Shown here piece by piece: positions 33,151 through 44,602 of a stretch of 64,000 nucleotides of DNA. A model generated the notes under the pieces. It worked only from the letters and a program-made list of their open reading frames with translations. It was not told the DNA's origin and did no database searches. Each line of letters starts with the position of its first letter. Position 1 is the first letter of the stretch. The position numbers were made by a program, and so were the translations under genes. The stretch is from Xanthoparmelia taractica (lineage: Eukaryota > Ascomycota > Lecanoromycetes > Lecanorales > Parmeliaceae), in NCBI GenBank assembly GCA_033085395.1, contig JANQBS010000140.1:1-64000 (forward strand), written 5' to 3'.

Positions 33151-35237
33151 AGAGCCACGACTTTTCAATCAAACGCTTTAAGGCTAGATCCGTTGACAGA
33201 ATATTGTAAGAAGTTACTTGACGATTTTGACGACATATGGATTGGAACTGCACAGTCAGATTGAGGAAGACAGGGTGAAGGGGGCAGGTGCTATGTATTC
33301 CAACGATCGGAAAAAGTAGATACTGTTTAGGTCGTACAGCGGGATCTTCGGTTTCCGAGGATGATGAGGTAGAGCTCACATACGAACTGGCGCCGAGGAT
33401 ATCCTCAGTACTTCCAACCACTTTAATGAATATCTGCCGTTTCAATGGACAATCCAGAGCCGCGTGTATAAATGCTAGCAAACACCTGCCTCAGCGGTGA
33501 TAATGCACCAACTATTTATCCGGCTGCCGTAGCGGCCTGTAACCCCGGCGGAAAGCAATATTTTGCCCCAAGGGCGCCACGGTATTGCTAACCCTGGCAA
33601 TGCTATGCTCGCAGCATCCCTTTGGGACGAGCAGAAATCTCGTCCTGAGCCACGAGCGGCCTGCAGCGTCGCGGCGATCTATGATGGCCAAATGGCTCCG
33701 AGGGAAAGCTGCTAGCATCTAACAGCAATCCAGCTCTCTCTCCTTCTCCTTCTCCTTCTCCTTCTCCCTCTTCCTCTCTTTCTCCTCATAACCCGCTAGG
33801 AGCATCGAATCCACCCAATCCCTTCCTCAAACAGCCACAGACCACGCTCCCCTCTCGCCGCTCTGCTCCGTCTTTTTCATCTTCTCTACCTTACCTTACA
33901 ACTTCGCTTCAAACGAAACATGTCATAGCCTCCACCTACCTCTGTCACGCCCCGGCTCCATACACACCACCTACAGCTACAGCTACAGCTATAGCTCCAG
34001 CTACAGCGGATATATCTTTCCCACGATGGCAGAAACCAATACAACTCACAACTATCTCAGCCAACTAGCCATGCCGTCCAAACCCCCCCAATCACACTGA
34101 ACAACCCTCCTCACACCGCTTCGTCTTCGCTCCTGCTGCAGGGACTTCCGAGAGGATATGTGAAAGAAGAAAGATGTAGGCATGGTTGGCTACGATGGCG
34201 CTTGCACATACTTCGTCTGCGAGAATCGTCGTTTGTGGTGTCTGCATTATGAGGTTTGAGGCTTGATGTCCTAGGGGCCCATTGAGGAGAGTCGGGCTGA
34301 AGAGGTGGATGTATAGGCAGCGTGTTGGGTGAGGGGATGGGTATGTCGGGATGATGAAAGCAAATGAGAGGGAGGGCGCTAGGATCAGTGTTAAGAGCGA
34401 TACTTGGGACTTGAAAGCAGCTGGGTATCGAATGCGAGCGCTAGCAGCTCGCTGGCTATGAGATACCCTTTTCCGTGGCTCAAGCGTGGATGCGGGGGGA
34501 TCCTCTCGAGCTCGGACTCGGTAAGCAAGAGATGGATAAGCAAAGCAGCCTGATCAATCAGATCTCTCCCCAACAGCGACACGACGAAGTGCCGGCAAGG
34601 CCAAATCGATCCACAAGACTTTACCATGGCCTCCAAAGACCAAGCCACCGTTTCCTCAAAACGAATACTATGCTCCAGGACTCAAGAACCGGCCACTATC
34701 ACCATGCCATGCAAGCAAAGTTCACATCAGTGCAAGAGAAGGAAGTGGGTGGAGGTACCGGGGCTTGGAATGCAAGCTACGCCAAGCATGTGATCATGAT
34801 GGATGCCTATACCAATCCCTACGATAACGCACTCGTAGCGCTGTAAAGCTCGTTTCCAAATCTCAGAGCTAGGGTGCTGGAGATGTGTGCGGAGGACGGA
34901 CTGCCATGGGATGGCTGAGTGGGTGTGTCCTGGATTGCTGTTGGAGGAGAGGTTGGGGTGGGGCGGAAGAGGTTGATAGTACGGGTGGAATATGGAAGTT
35001 TGAGCAGTATGCCTCGAGTATAAAGTGCTTTATTTGCTCGGTTGATATTAGTACACCATAGCCATACCATATCCTCCAACCTCTTCATTTGCTCAAGATT
35101 TGAATTGCCGAAATGTCTAAATTACATGTTCAATTCCCAAGCTATCCGCTATGCCATATCATACCATACCGTACCATACCATGATTTCTAATCACACCCA
35201 CTCTCACCGACCATCCAAACATCCCCTCCTCCCTATT
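33151..35237. other. Convergent intergenic region with pyrimidine tract and microsatellites
   Basis: It lies between the 3' ends of the carbamoyl-phosphate synthase and sucrose-transporter genes. A C/T-rich tract with TCTCCT-type repeats runs 33,731-33,790, a CTACAG array runs about 33,971-34,006, and a CATAC-type array lies at 35,151-35,182. Frames at 34,391-34,846 on both strands lack recognisable features. Confidence 0.6.
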
Positions 35238-37611
35238 CTAATACCTCCGCATCCTCAAGCTCTGCGCCGCCGCCACCAACTGAAACACCGCTCCGATAGC
35301 CAAACAAACCGCAGTGCCACTAAGCCCATTCATCGGTAACTCTCCCGCCGCCTGACCTGGCCCTTCATCACCAGCAGCAGCAGCAGCAACCGCCGCCGAT
35401 GAAGAAGCAGAAGCACCCCCAGCAGCCAACTCGGGACTCTGCCCAGGTTCCAGTATCGAAAACACAATCATGGACACAAACGTAGCCAAGAACTGCGGGA
35501 CCGTGGCGAAGATATTATGGATGCCGAGGTAGATGCCCGCCATGGCGTCGACATCGTCGTCGTTGTCGTTGTTGTTACCGTCGAGGAGGTCCGGGTGTTG
35601 GTAGGGTTTGAAGGGGGGAGATGATGGATTCTCGGTGTTTGTTGAGCGAGGATCGCCGTCGCCGTCCTCGTCGAGGTCGTGGTTGGCCATGAGGGACATT
35701 TCCACGGCGCTGTCTTCTGTGCTTCGAGGGCGGGGGTAGGAGGGTGTGGGGGTGGTTGTGGTCGAGGAGGATGAGAGCTTGTTGATTTCTTCGCCCATGA
35801 TGGCGAGGGGGGCCCAGCCGTACATGGCCCAGGAACTGGAGGGTTTGGTCAGTACAGCGGTTCGATGGAATGGAGTGGAGGTAGAGGCTGGGTGGGGACT
35901 TACGCGCCGCATAGGGCAATGAGTGTCGTTGCGAATTGAAACGAAGTGGAGAAGGGGGCTAGGATCATGGAAGCCGCAAAGGCGAACTGTGATATGCCCC
36001 ACGCCGTGGTGATGTCAATCTGATATCGGCGGAAGAGGCTCGCGATTCGTGAGAGCGGTCCTGGAGTATTTCTTACAGGATGTCTGGCTGTGTCATCGGA
36101 GGGTAACGAGACCAAGAAGGGCAGGAAGATGGAGCTGGCAAATGATATGACGGAGAAAAGGACCAAGGCTAGAGAGCCCTTTCGGGCAATTTCGCCTACA
36201 ATGTCGTTTGTTGTCTGTAGTTCAGCGGCGTGGTTGGCGTTCTGCCGGTAGTATGTCTCTCCGACCCAGGTTGTACCGTAGACTATTCAAATTAGAAATC
36301 CGGTGGGGCCATGGATGAATAGCTTTTACGGAGTATACGCACCAAAGAATGGCGACCACCCTTCCAGAATCAAGATTATTAGTTGGTGGGTATGGGAGAG
36401 ACATCAGGGGACAGTGTACATACCAAACCAAGACCAGAACGTAATCCAGCATACTGCTCTAATCTTCCTCGGTAGATGGAGCGTAGTTTTGAGTATCATC
36501 GAGAGCATGGCCAGTGCTCCCGACTTTTTCCGGCGAGCTCTGATTCAAGTCAGCAGTGCCAACCTATGCCCCTCGATATAAACTTGCTCACCTTTGAGAA
36601 AGCAATACACGTTCTTCTACGCAAAAGCAAGTCACGCTGACGCAGAAAACAATCGCAACTCCAGCAATGACGCAAATCTGTTTGAACTGGGTGGCTCCTA
36701 GACGTGTTCCAGTATAGTCTGACAAATTTATAGTGCCGACAAGGTAGCCAAGTACGTGGCCGAGTCCGAGCATTCTTCCAGCTTTCCCTGATATCAGCAA
36801 AAGATCGATCGTGAAGGAGATCACGGGACTGACCCCAGGCTGAGCCAAGCTGCTGCTGAGACTCTGGAAGAGTGTCTACGATGAGACTGCGGCCGGTGGC
36901 TTGCACTATTTCAATATCCCATCAGTAACAGATTATCTGTGCTACTTCCGATGAACGTGGGACTTACCTCCATTGATCGCGAAGTCGACCGCATATATAC
37001 AAAACACCGCCAAAGCCACCGTAGCTCTCCTCACCTAAGCTCTATTAGCAAGTCGAACTCTCGAAATCAAAATCCAGGGAGCGTATTCTACCAAAACCTC
37101 ATCACTAAAAAACACCCCAACAATCTCCTCCGCCCACGCAAGCACAAGGAGGAACACAGCCACCAAGGCGGAGAAGAGCAGCATAAACGGCCGTCTTCTA
37201 CCCCACTTCAGCCTCGAAGAATCCGACACTACGCCAACAATCGGCTGCACAATCAAGCCCGACAGCGGCGGAGCGATCCACACGAGCGAAGTTTGGCTCT
37301 TCGCCAAGCCCAACCTCAAAAGATGGGGTTCAAAGTCTATGGAGATGCTGTTAGGGGAGACAAGTTCGGCTGCGTAGCTGGGGAAGGTACTACGTGAAAG
37401 CGAGGGTGAGGGGTGGGACGGGGAAAGGATTACAAGTCATTTCTACAGCCCACGTAAATCTGCATCGCGCTGTCAGTACGTCTGCCGGAGGATGCAATAG
37501 TTGCAAGACTTGCTGTAGTCCAACCAACGAGAACGTCAGCATAGCCATGCGCTGAAGCTTGGTGTAACCTTTGATCCTGGCATGCCCGCTCCAGGAGGCT
37601 TGCTGAGCCAT
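35238..37611 (-). CDS. Sucrose-transporter-like sugar/H+ symporter (GPH/SUT type), ten exons
   Basis: Exons: 37611-37514, 37459-37434, 37336-37092, 37034-36968, 36905-36834, 36787-36592, 36539-36424, 36360-36343, 36282-35904 and 35835-35238. They total 1,815 bp for 604 residues. Family landmarks are GLQFTWAVEMTY across exons 1-3, LAKSQTSLVWIAPPLSGL, GRRRPFM after helix 3, NGVQATGRSLIVDTLP at helix 4, and TWVGETYYRQ. About twelve helices are expected at the plasma membrane, taking up sucrose or related alpha-glucosides with protons. A long Ser/Thr/Asp/Asn-rich loop lies between the later helices in the last exon. Intron 1 fits only if its donor is GC (GCAAGT at 37,513), the known minor class; it gives the conserved Gly-Leu-Gln-Phe-Thr-Trp junction. 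Exons 2 and 8 are 26 and 18 nt. Confidence 0.88.
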
Positions 37612-38001
37612 CGTTGGTAAAGAATGCAAAGAATTTATCAATCACATTGTAAAAGCACAAAGTCAGGCTCAAGGATAGATGTTGAGCATGTTAGGAGTGT
37701 ATCGAAGGATAGGATGAGATTGCGGTGCAGCATTTTCGGGCGATGCAGCCAAATGTTTCGATTGTATCATTGGTTATCTAGCGCCGAACGCGCAAGACGC
37801 TAATGCCTCTTTTCGATTAGCGCGGTTGTAAAAATACTACAGTATGACACAATAATTCAAGACACCAACGTAGACATTTTCTTCCACCCTTTATTTTGGC
37901 CTAAAGCTCAAATGCAATATGTAAAGTCTGAAATAATTACAAGGTATTCGTTCAATACAAATTTTGCCATTAAACCCCCATCATAAGACGCGCCGTCATC
38001 C

Positions 38002-40415
38002 TTATAATCCCGAATCAATCTGCGGCAGCAGATTCCCGCCCGAATAGTTCACCCAGTCCCTGCAGTTCTGATACGACGTCGACGGGATGACCACCTTCTC
38101 AATATCAGCCGGCCGCTCCATGATATTAGCATAAAGGCCGCCCGAAAGGTGCCAAGCGATGTGGCAATGGAAAGGCCAGACACCGGGGTTGTCTTGTTGC
38201 CATTGGAAAACCTGATGAAACAAGATAGGTGGGGTCAGTGAGTGTGTTTCGGCTTTGGTGAGTGCATAAGTGAGCGAGCGAGAGGGTGAAAGGGGTAGGA
38301 AAAGAGATAATGAAGGGGGCGCGCTTACAGAATAGCCACTCGCAGGCACGATCTGCACATCGCGACGCTGAGGGTTGCTAGGGTTGGTAATTGTGCCGTC
38401 CCATGTGCCTGATCCGACGGATAGGACTTGCCTACCATGACAACAAAGTTAGTCTCGATCCTTCCTTCTCAGCTATGACCGACACAAGCACATCACCACG
38501 CCCGTACGAAAAAGGAAAACAAACTCTGGACTCACATCTCATGCCCATGCAAATGCCACGGATGACTCGTCCGACTCAGATTATTAACAACGACCCTCAC
38601 AGTCTTGTTTGTCCCCAAGTTGTACACATTCCAATTCGCATCCGCAGCCGGATAGCTGATGTTCCCACTCTTCGCCAGCAACAATATCGGATTGTCATAG
38701 TCAGCTTCAAACGCACTATCATTGATAGTCCAGACAATATGGCCGGTAGCGTTGACAGTGACGGCGACGTTCATAGTGACCGTAGTGTCGGCATCGGCGG
38801 CTGCGATAGGATACATGGGTACAGAATCGGAAAGAGGATCGTTAAGACAGGGGGGCGTGGTGTCTATCTGAGCGACCGAGTTGGTGCCAGGGGCGGAACC
38901 ATTTTTCGCGTCTTCATAGTAGATCACTGCCAGGCCGAGGGGCTGATTGGCGGGTTCGGTGCATGCGCCGGATGTGATTTGTGAGCGCATCCAAACGATA
39001 TCGGTAGGATCACCGGTTGCTTCAACGACGACATCAGTACGTTGGCCCACCTATAGGTCGTAAGCACTCTGTCAGTGTGAAAAGACTGGGATAGAAATGG
39101 GTAAGTACTTACACCTAACGTTACAATTGTGGTCTCATACGGCACGACAGGGATGAAGTCATTAGCGATGACCGTCATGTTATGATTATCGATGCTGAAT
39201 TTCTGGATAGCCTGGATACCGCTATTAATCAATCTCATTCTATGCTTCTTGCCGCTAGTGAAGCTGAATCTGGACAAGCCAGAATTGTTGACGCAGCTGC
39301 CAGTGGTGCCGTTGCCCGCACCAATTCCACATGCAAAGTCCATTTTTCCGTTGATCAAGTTGTTGTCAGATGGTGGTCGAACGGCATTCTCATTTGCGAG
39401 GTCAGTCCCTATCACACCTTCAAGTAGGGTGAAGTAGTCTTTGTGATAGTAGTCGTTGAGCGTTACCGGGCCCAGATCGATGTCGTATGCGAGATTTGCT
39501 GGGCCATGTATTACCTACTGACATGTTAGAAGCGACCAATCTTGTTGCTGTGTCATTGGAGCTTACAATGGGACCCCAAAGACCATCGACGTATTGGGCC
39601 GAATAATGCGAGTGATAGAAGGTGGTGCCATAGGGAGTGGCTTTGAACGTGTGTGTGAAATTACCACCAGGTGGTACCGGGCACATCGAAATCCCTGGGA
39701 TACCGTCCGCCCATTCTGTGTTCTGCTGGTTTATACCATGCCAATGCATAGCGGTACCTTCGGCCGGACTGGAGATGGCATTGTTCACGGTCACTTGAAT
39801 CGTGTCTCCCCAATTGGCTTCGATCAAAGGCTGCAGATTAAGCAGTAAGTGGTTGAGCTTGTTGAATTAAGACAGTACATACCCCTGGGTATTGGCCATT
39901 GATGAAGAGCATGTCTTTCTGGTACCCATCCGGGCTCAGAGTCCCCCTGGCTATGGTGAAGTCATATGAGCGAGTAACACCTGTGTCGGCGCCGCCACTA
40001 TAGGGATCTGAGGTGGAAGCACTTTTCGCGCCCCATGGAAAGCCGTTGATTATAGGGCTACCAACTATCAAAACCAAGACTATTACTGAAGCCGAGGAAA
40101 GCGAAAACAGAATCAAAGACCTTTAGTATCGCACACGACAGCTAAATAGAATCACGTTGAGGCTGAAATTCCTCTTCCAAGATGGTGCAGAATGATTACT
40201 CACTTATTTTCAAGAAACTGTGGTAGCTTTGGTGCAGCAAATGTTCCCAGGTGGGAGCCTCCTTGACAAAAATATTGTAAGCACAGAGTTCCTCTAGAAG
40301 TAAGAAGCACGTAGATGATCTGGCTGGGTAGTTATGAGTGTTTACCGTTGGTGCGTATCTGGGTCAGGCTTGCAATCAGCGAGGTGGCTCGCAGAAGATT
40401 TGTAGCGACAGTCAT
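38002..40415 (-). CDS. Laccase (ascomycete multicopper oxidase), eight exons
   Basis: It oxidises phenols with reduction of O2 to water and is probably secreted. Exons: 40415-40346, 40261-40204, 40057-39883, 39830-39567, 39514-39113, 39050-38536, 38431-38329 and 38211-38002. They total 1,797 bp for 598 residues. Copper ligands are all present: His130-Trp-His132-Gly (L1), His174-Ser-His176 (L2), HPWHLHGHE at 486-494 (L3) and HCHIAWHLSGGL at 544-555 (L4). The type-1 axial position is Leu555. The protein ends Asp-Ser-Gly-Leu, the C-terminal plug typical of ascomycete laccases. The N-terminal exons give a hydrophobic leader and FLENNPIINGFPWG. The intron at 38,328-38,212 is 117 bp with no in-frame stop, so its retention would insert 39 residues between L3 and L4. 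Exon 1 is the least certain. Confidence 0.95.
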
Positions 40416-43400
40416 CTTAACAAGAATATGTTAAGCAGGTGCAAGACGTGTGAGGAGCGAAGGAAATGAGGAAATTAGGGTACAGATATAACCAACGCTT
40501 GGTCCTAACTTGCCACCAAGACGTGGGCTAAGGTGCGCATCATAGATCTGCCACGCTGAGCTGAAGGCATTTTAGGAATGAACGGCCTCCGAAAAACGAC
40601 AGCGAGCATCTCCATGGCCTCCATCATTATGAGTATTGATTGATATTGTCAGAATTCTCCGCGACATATGCATATAGACGAGAGCTGCATTTGGCCGGGA
40701 ACTAGCCGTAAAAGCAAGGTAAAAGGAGATAAGCCGGAGCTTAGGTACGGAGAAGCCGCTGTCAAGTAAGGTAAGAAAATCATAGAGACCAGATATAGTG
40801 AAGAGCGTCATATAAATCATATTACATCTTTTAGTGGTCGACCGAATCGTGCATTAACGACGGTTGCATGATCTGCGCGCCTCAGAACTAACCGAGCCTA
40901 GCGCGCTATCAGAGGTAGGTAAGCAAAACCAACGAGTACTTATTTTCGCGCAGAGATGGAATACATTTTCCGCTTACTGGTGACTTCAACGACGGATGCA
41001 TTGGAAATTAACTTGAGCAGGTAAGTGATGCGGTCTGCTGGCGTTGCGCTCTCTGGCGACGCTTGGCTGGGCTCGGCTGTTTTATGGCTTTCCAAATACA
41101 TAAGGCCTAAAAGAAACTGCATCCGCATATATCATGCGTCATTGAAGGAGTCGTACGAGTCTCAAGAATGATCTCGATGTCTGGCGAGCAACAGAAATAT
41201 ATGTCTGAAAACATGAAATGTAAAGTAGTAGCCCCGGACGCCATCTCGTCAACTTTCTTCTCCAGATCACATACCAAGTCCGCTTGCGACGAGCACGGTT
41301 CATTTGGGGCCTATGTCCCGGCTATGGAACATCCTGATTGTGACATGCCATCTCAATGCTCTTCCGGAATTGCGGGGATGAAGTTGGTGCTGAGCCTGGA
41401 GCCGTCACACTATCCACCCATGGGTTGGCGCTCGGTAAAAGCGTACCTTGCATAAGTTCGACGATTACCCGTAGCAATTGAATTTTAAGAGAATCTGGCT
41501 ACTGCTTGTGTACTAGCAACTAACCACTGAAAATGCGTGCAGGTGAAGATCTCGTGACCACTCAAAGCTCTCGTTGCCGTCACCGACCCGTCTACGAGCA
41601 ATTCCGAACCACAGAATGAAATCAATTGATTCTGATGATGGAAAGATTGCACCAAGAGTAGACGCTTTGCCGAGCCACCAAATGGCGCAATGAAGTCGAG
41701 CTTCTGTGATGAACGCCAAGACTGACAAGGCCATCTGCTCCCAGCCCACGAAAGCTTCGCACGTTGCTGGCGGAATTAGAGCTTGAAGCAAATCGTTCAA
41801 GCCTGGGCTCCTGCTCGTAGAGATCTCTGTGCCACGCCCTTGCCAGTGCCAAAGCATCCTTCTTGAGCCGTTCACGCTTGTATTTGCTGACTATTTCTTG
41901 CTACTGCTCTGCACAAGCGTAGGATATTATATAGGGAGCCTTCCCACCCGGCTATCAGAACTTTTCCACATTGTGCGTACTGCTGTCAGGAAAAGAGGCG
42001 CAAGAGGTATGGTACAGGTCTCCTTCATGGCCTCCGAGTAAAGGCTGGAGAAGAGATTAGGAGTTTTTCTAACGGTATAGAAGAGGGGATGGAGCTTCGC
42101 GGAGACTGGGAGACTGTGAGAACAGGTCAGTATCAAAATCCGTAGGTTCCACTCTCTGCAGGTTATAATCTAGTTGGATCTTTCGCGATAGATCGACGTT
42201 ACAACTTCCAATCCCTCGAAGTTCAAGAGATTTTCCCTTTATAGACGTATCTGGTGTTTTCCATATCAGGGACACCACAAGAGTATAGGTCGCACCAAGA
42301 CAGGAGAGTCAGGGCAAGGCAGGCCAGCTTTACCAAGACCTTCATGACGCTAGCGTTAGCGCAGCCTTGCAACGCTTGATGGCGGAGGGACCTTTCCACC
42401 TTTCATCCCTATTCCTTCTGCTTGCATTGAAGTTGAGAGGTTCAGGAGATACTCTGCGGCTCATCATTACAGCGCATAGGCGCAGCCGTCGGCAGACTCA
42501 CGGTGCCGGTAGCCATGGTGTACACGAAGATGTCATAATACAATGAGAGCTTACACCGGGCCACCGTGAGCTGTTGACTGCACAATTCTACTCGTTGCTC
42601 CCAGGATGATCTCTTTGCCGTGTCGTGCTAATCCCGTTCACGGCTGCAAAGCTTTAAGATAGCTTCATCCCGATTTTGTTTAGGCAAGGCATCGGAAACA
42701 TAAGGTTGGCATTCTGATCACTCGAACCGGTAAGCATGGTTCTGTTCGCAGAGCACCGGAATTAATGTTGGCGCAGTCACCGCCTTTCTCCTCTGTCAAT
42801 ATACTACGGTATACTACACTACGAGACCTCACACGGACGGTGCACGACTTCCATTTAGACAAGTCGTCTGAACAGCTCACGGTCATAGCTTTTCTATATA
42901 ATGATATATGGCACCAACGGCCCGCGGAGCCTTTCTTGCGGTCATGCACAAGTCTTGCTCCTATCTGCAGCGATTCTGAACATTCAACAAGTGCTGGGAC
43001 GGAGGAGGAAAATACCGCATAATACTACATTGATTGCTGGGGATGCAACACCTACGAGAGACTGACCGTGTCTATTTCGAAGTTTATGAGGAGCCAATCC
43101 TGGATCTTGTCACTTCCTCTGTCGTCTCTCGCAGCTGGTGAGGCACGGTCACATAAATAAGATCTCAAAAGGCTCATACTCGTATGCGCCGTGCTCCCTG
43201 CGTCTTTGCGTCTGGGCGATTCATTTATTCCGTACAGTTGAAGATCATTCACTAACGGCTTCAATCTCTGTAATCTGAGTAGGTTAGTCGCCCTAGCAAC
43301 ATGGTCCGGTGCTGCGATCTTGAACCTCCCAGGTAGAGGCTAGGCCTTATGTCTGCTTCAAATACTTCGAAGGGCAGGACTTAGACAACATCTTAACCAT

Positions 43401-44602
43401 AACCATGTCACGATCTGTTGACGACATTGCGTCACAGGCTCTACAGATGTGTATCGTTGACGATACCGCCGCTTACTCTCTGGTGCTGAGGCTAGTCTTG
43501 CATGTCACAGTAATGATATGGTGGTGCCTTTGATTGAAACATCTGCTCTCTGGGCCAGACAGCCATGGAGATTGGAACTCTAGCAGGCCTCTCACAATAC
43601 CTCTTTGGTAATTGCAGTCCCTGACCCAGGGATGTCGCAGTGCCCTGTGACTTCCTAGGGTATAGCTTCGATTTCTACTTTCTCTTTCCGGTCGTTTCTC
43701 TGAATCGTAACTTGACTTTGTCACTTGGATTCGCTTCTGGTTGGGGCACGCGACATGTCTTTTGTAAAACCCTTGTGTGGCAATCTAACTTCCAACCCTT
43801 TGAATAAACACAAACCTACTTCTGCCGCTTGCTCCCGAGCTTCCTGGAAGGGCGCATATGATTCGTGCCACAATCAACCCCGCTGCATACGAAGCTTTAA
43901 TTGGCAACGAAGTACTTCTATTTAAGTTTGGTCAAAGTCAGATACTCATTGGTTGTTTCATTCCTTCTTCTTATGGGCAGAAGGGGATATGAGCGACAGG
44001 ATCGGGAGAATATAAACTTAAGATCGACGCGGGTCGCATGTAACAAGCCACAAATCTGGGTAAACACGTTATAACAACGGCACGGCTTCCACGTGGCTCT
44101 GGGGAACTGGGATTCTTCTACTGGGTATTCCTTGCATGGACAAGCACCCCTATCTGTGGGCTACTTTAATATCATTATAATTCATCAAAACAAGCCGACT
44201 TCAAAAACGCCCGCTGAGATCTTCAAAAGCAAAAAGCCCCTTTTACCCCAGATGGCGAAGCGCGACCAGCTAGGGATGACGCTTCTCCAGATCATCTTCT
44301 TGCGACATCCATGTCTCATCCAGACTGGGGTTTGGAATAAGAAGTGCTACAACTCGAGCTAGAGATGCGAACTTTACCTTAGACTTTGAAACTAACAAAA
44401 TCGCCTTGAATTTCGCGCTCAAATCAGATGGACTCCTTTGCTTTCCAATTAGCTAATGCGGAGACCTCAAAGTGTCATTAAGATCTCGCTGACGATAAAT
44501 TGTAAAGAGTCTCCCACGACGTCTCCCACGCGGGGAACTAACTGGACATCTTCGTGTACGGACTGAGGCATCCAAGATAGATTTCTGGTCTCCTCGGTGG
44601 AG
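40416..44602. other. Long gene-poor interval
   Basis: About 4.2 kb without a supported gene. An ATG frame at 41,168-41,455 (+, 95 codons, seven cysteines) and overlapping minus-strand frames at 41,513-41,875 were considered, but nothing is recognisable. The composition is mixed and not RIP-like. Confidence 0.45.

Noticed and set aside
34391..34846. Protein-coding frames on both strands between the synthase and transporter genes
   Set aside because: The plus-strand frame begins at GTG, and neither strand has a domain, signal peptide or splice context.
38391..38984. 197-codon plus-strand frame inside the laccase gene
   Set aside because: It is antisense to exons 6 and 7 of the laccase, starts in an intron and has no recognisable feature, so it is a shadow frame.
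41168..41455. Small cysteine-containing protein with an ATG start
   Set aside because: No signal peptide, no recognisable spacing of cysteines and no neighbouring exons. Chance is as likely.
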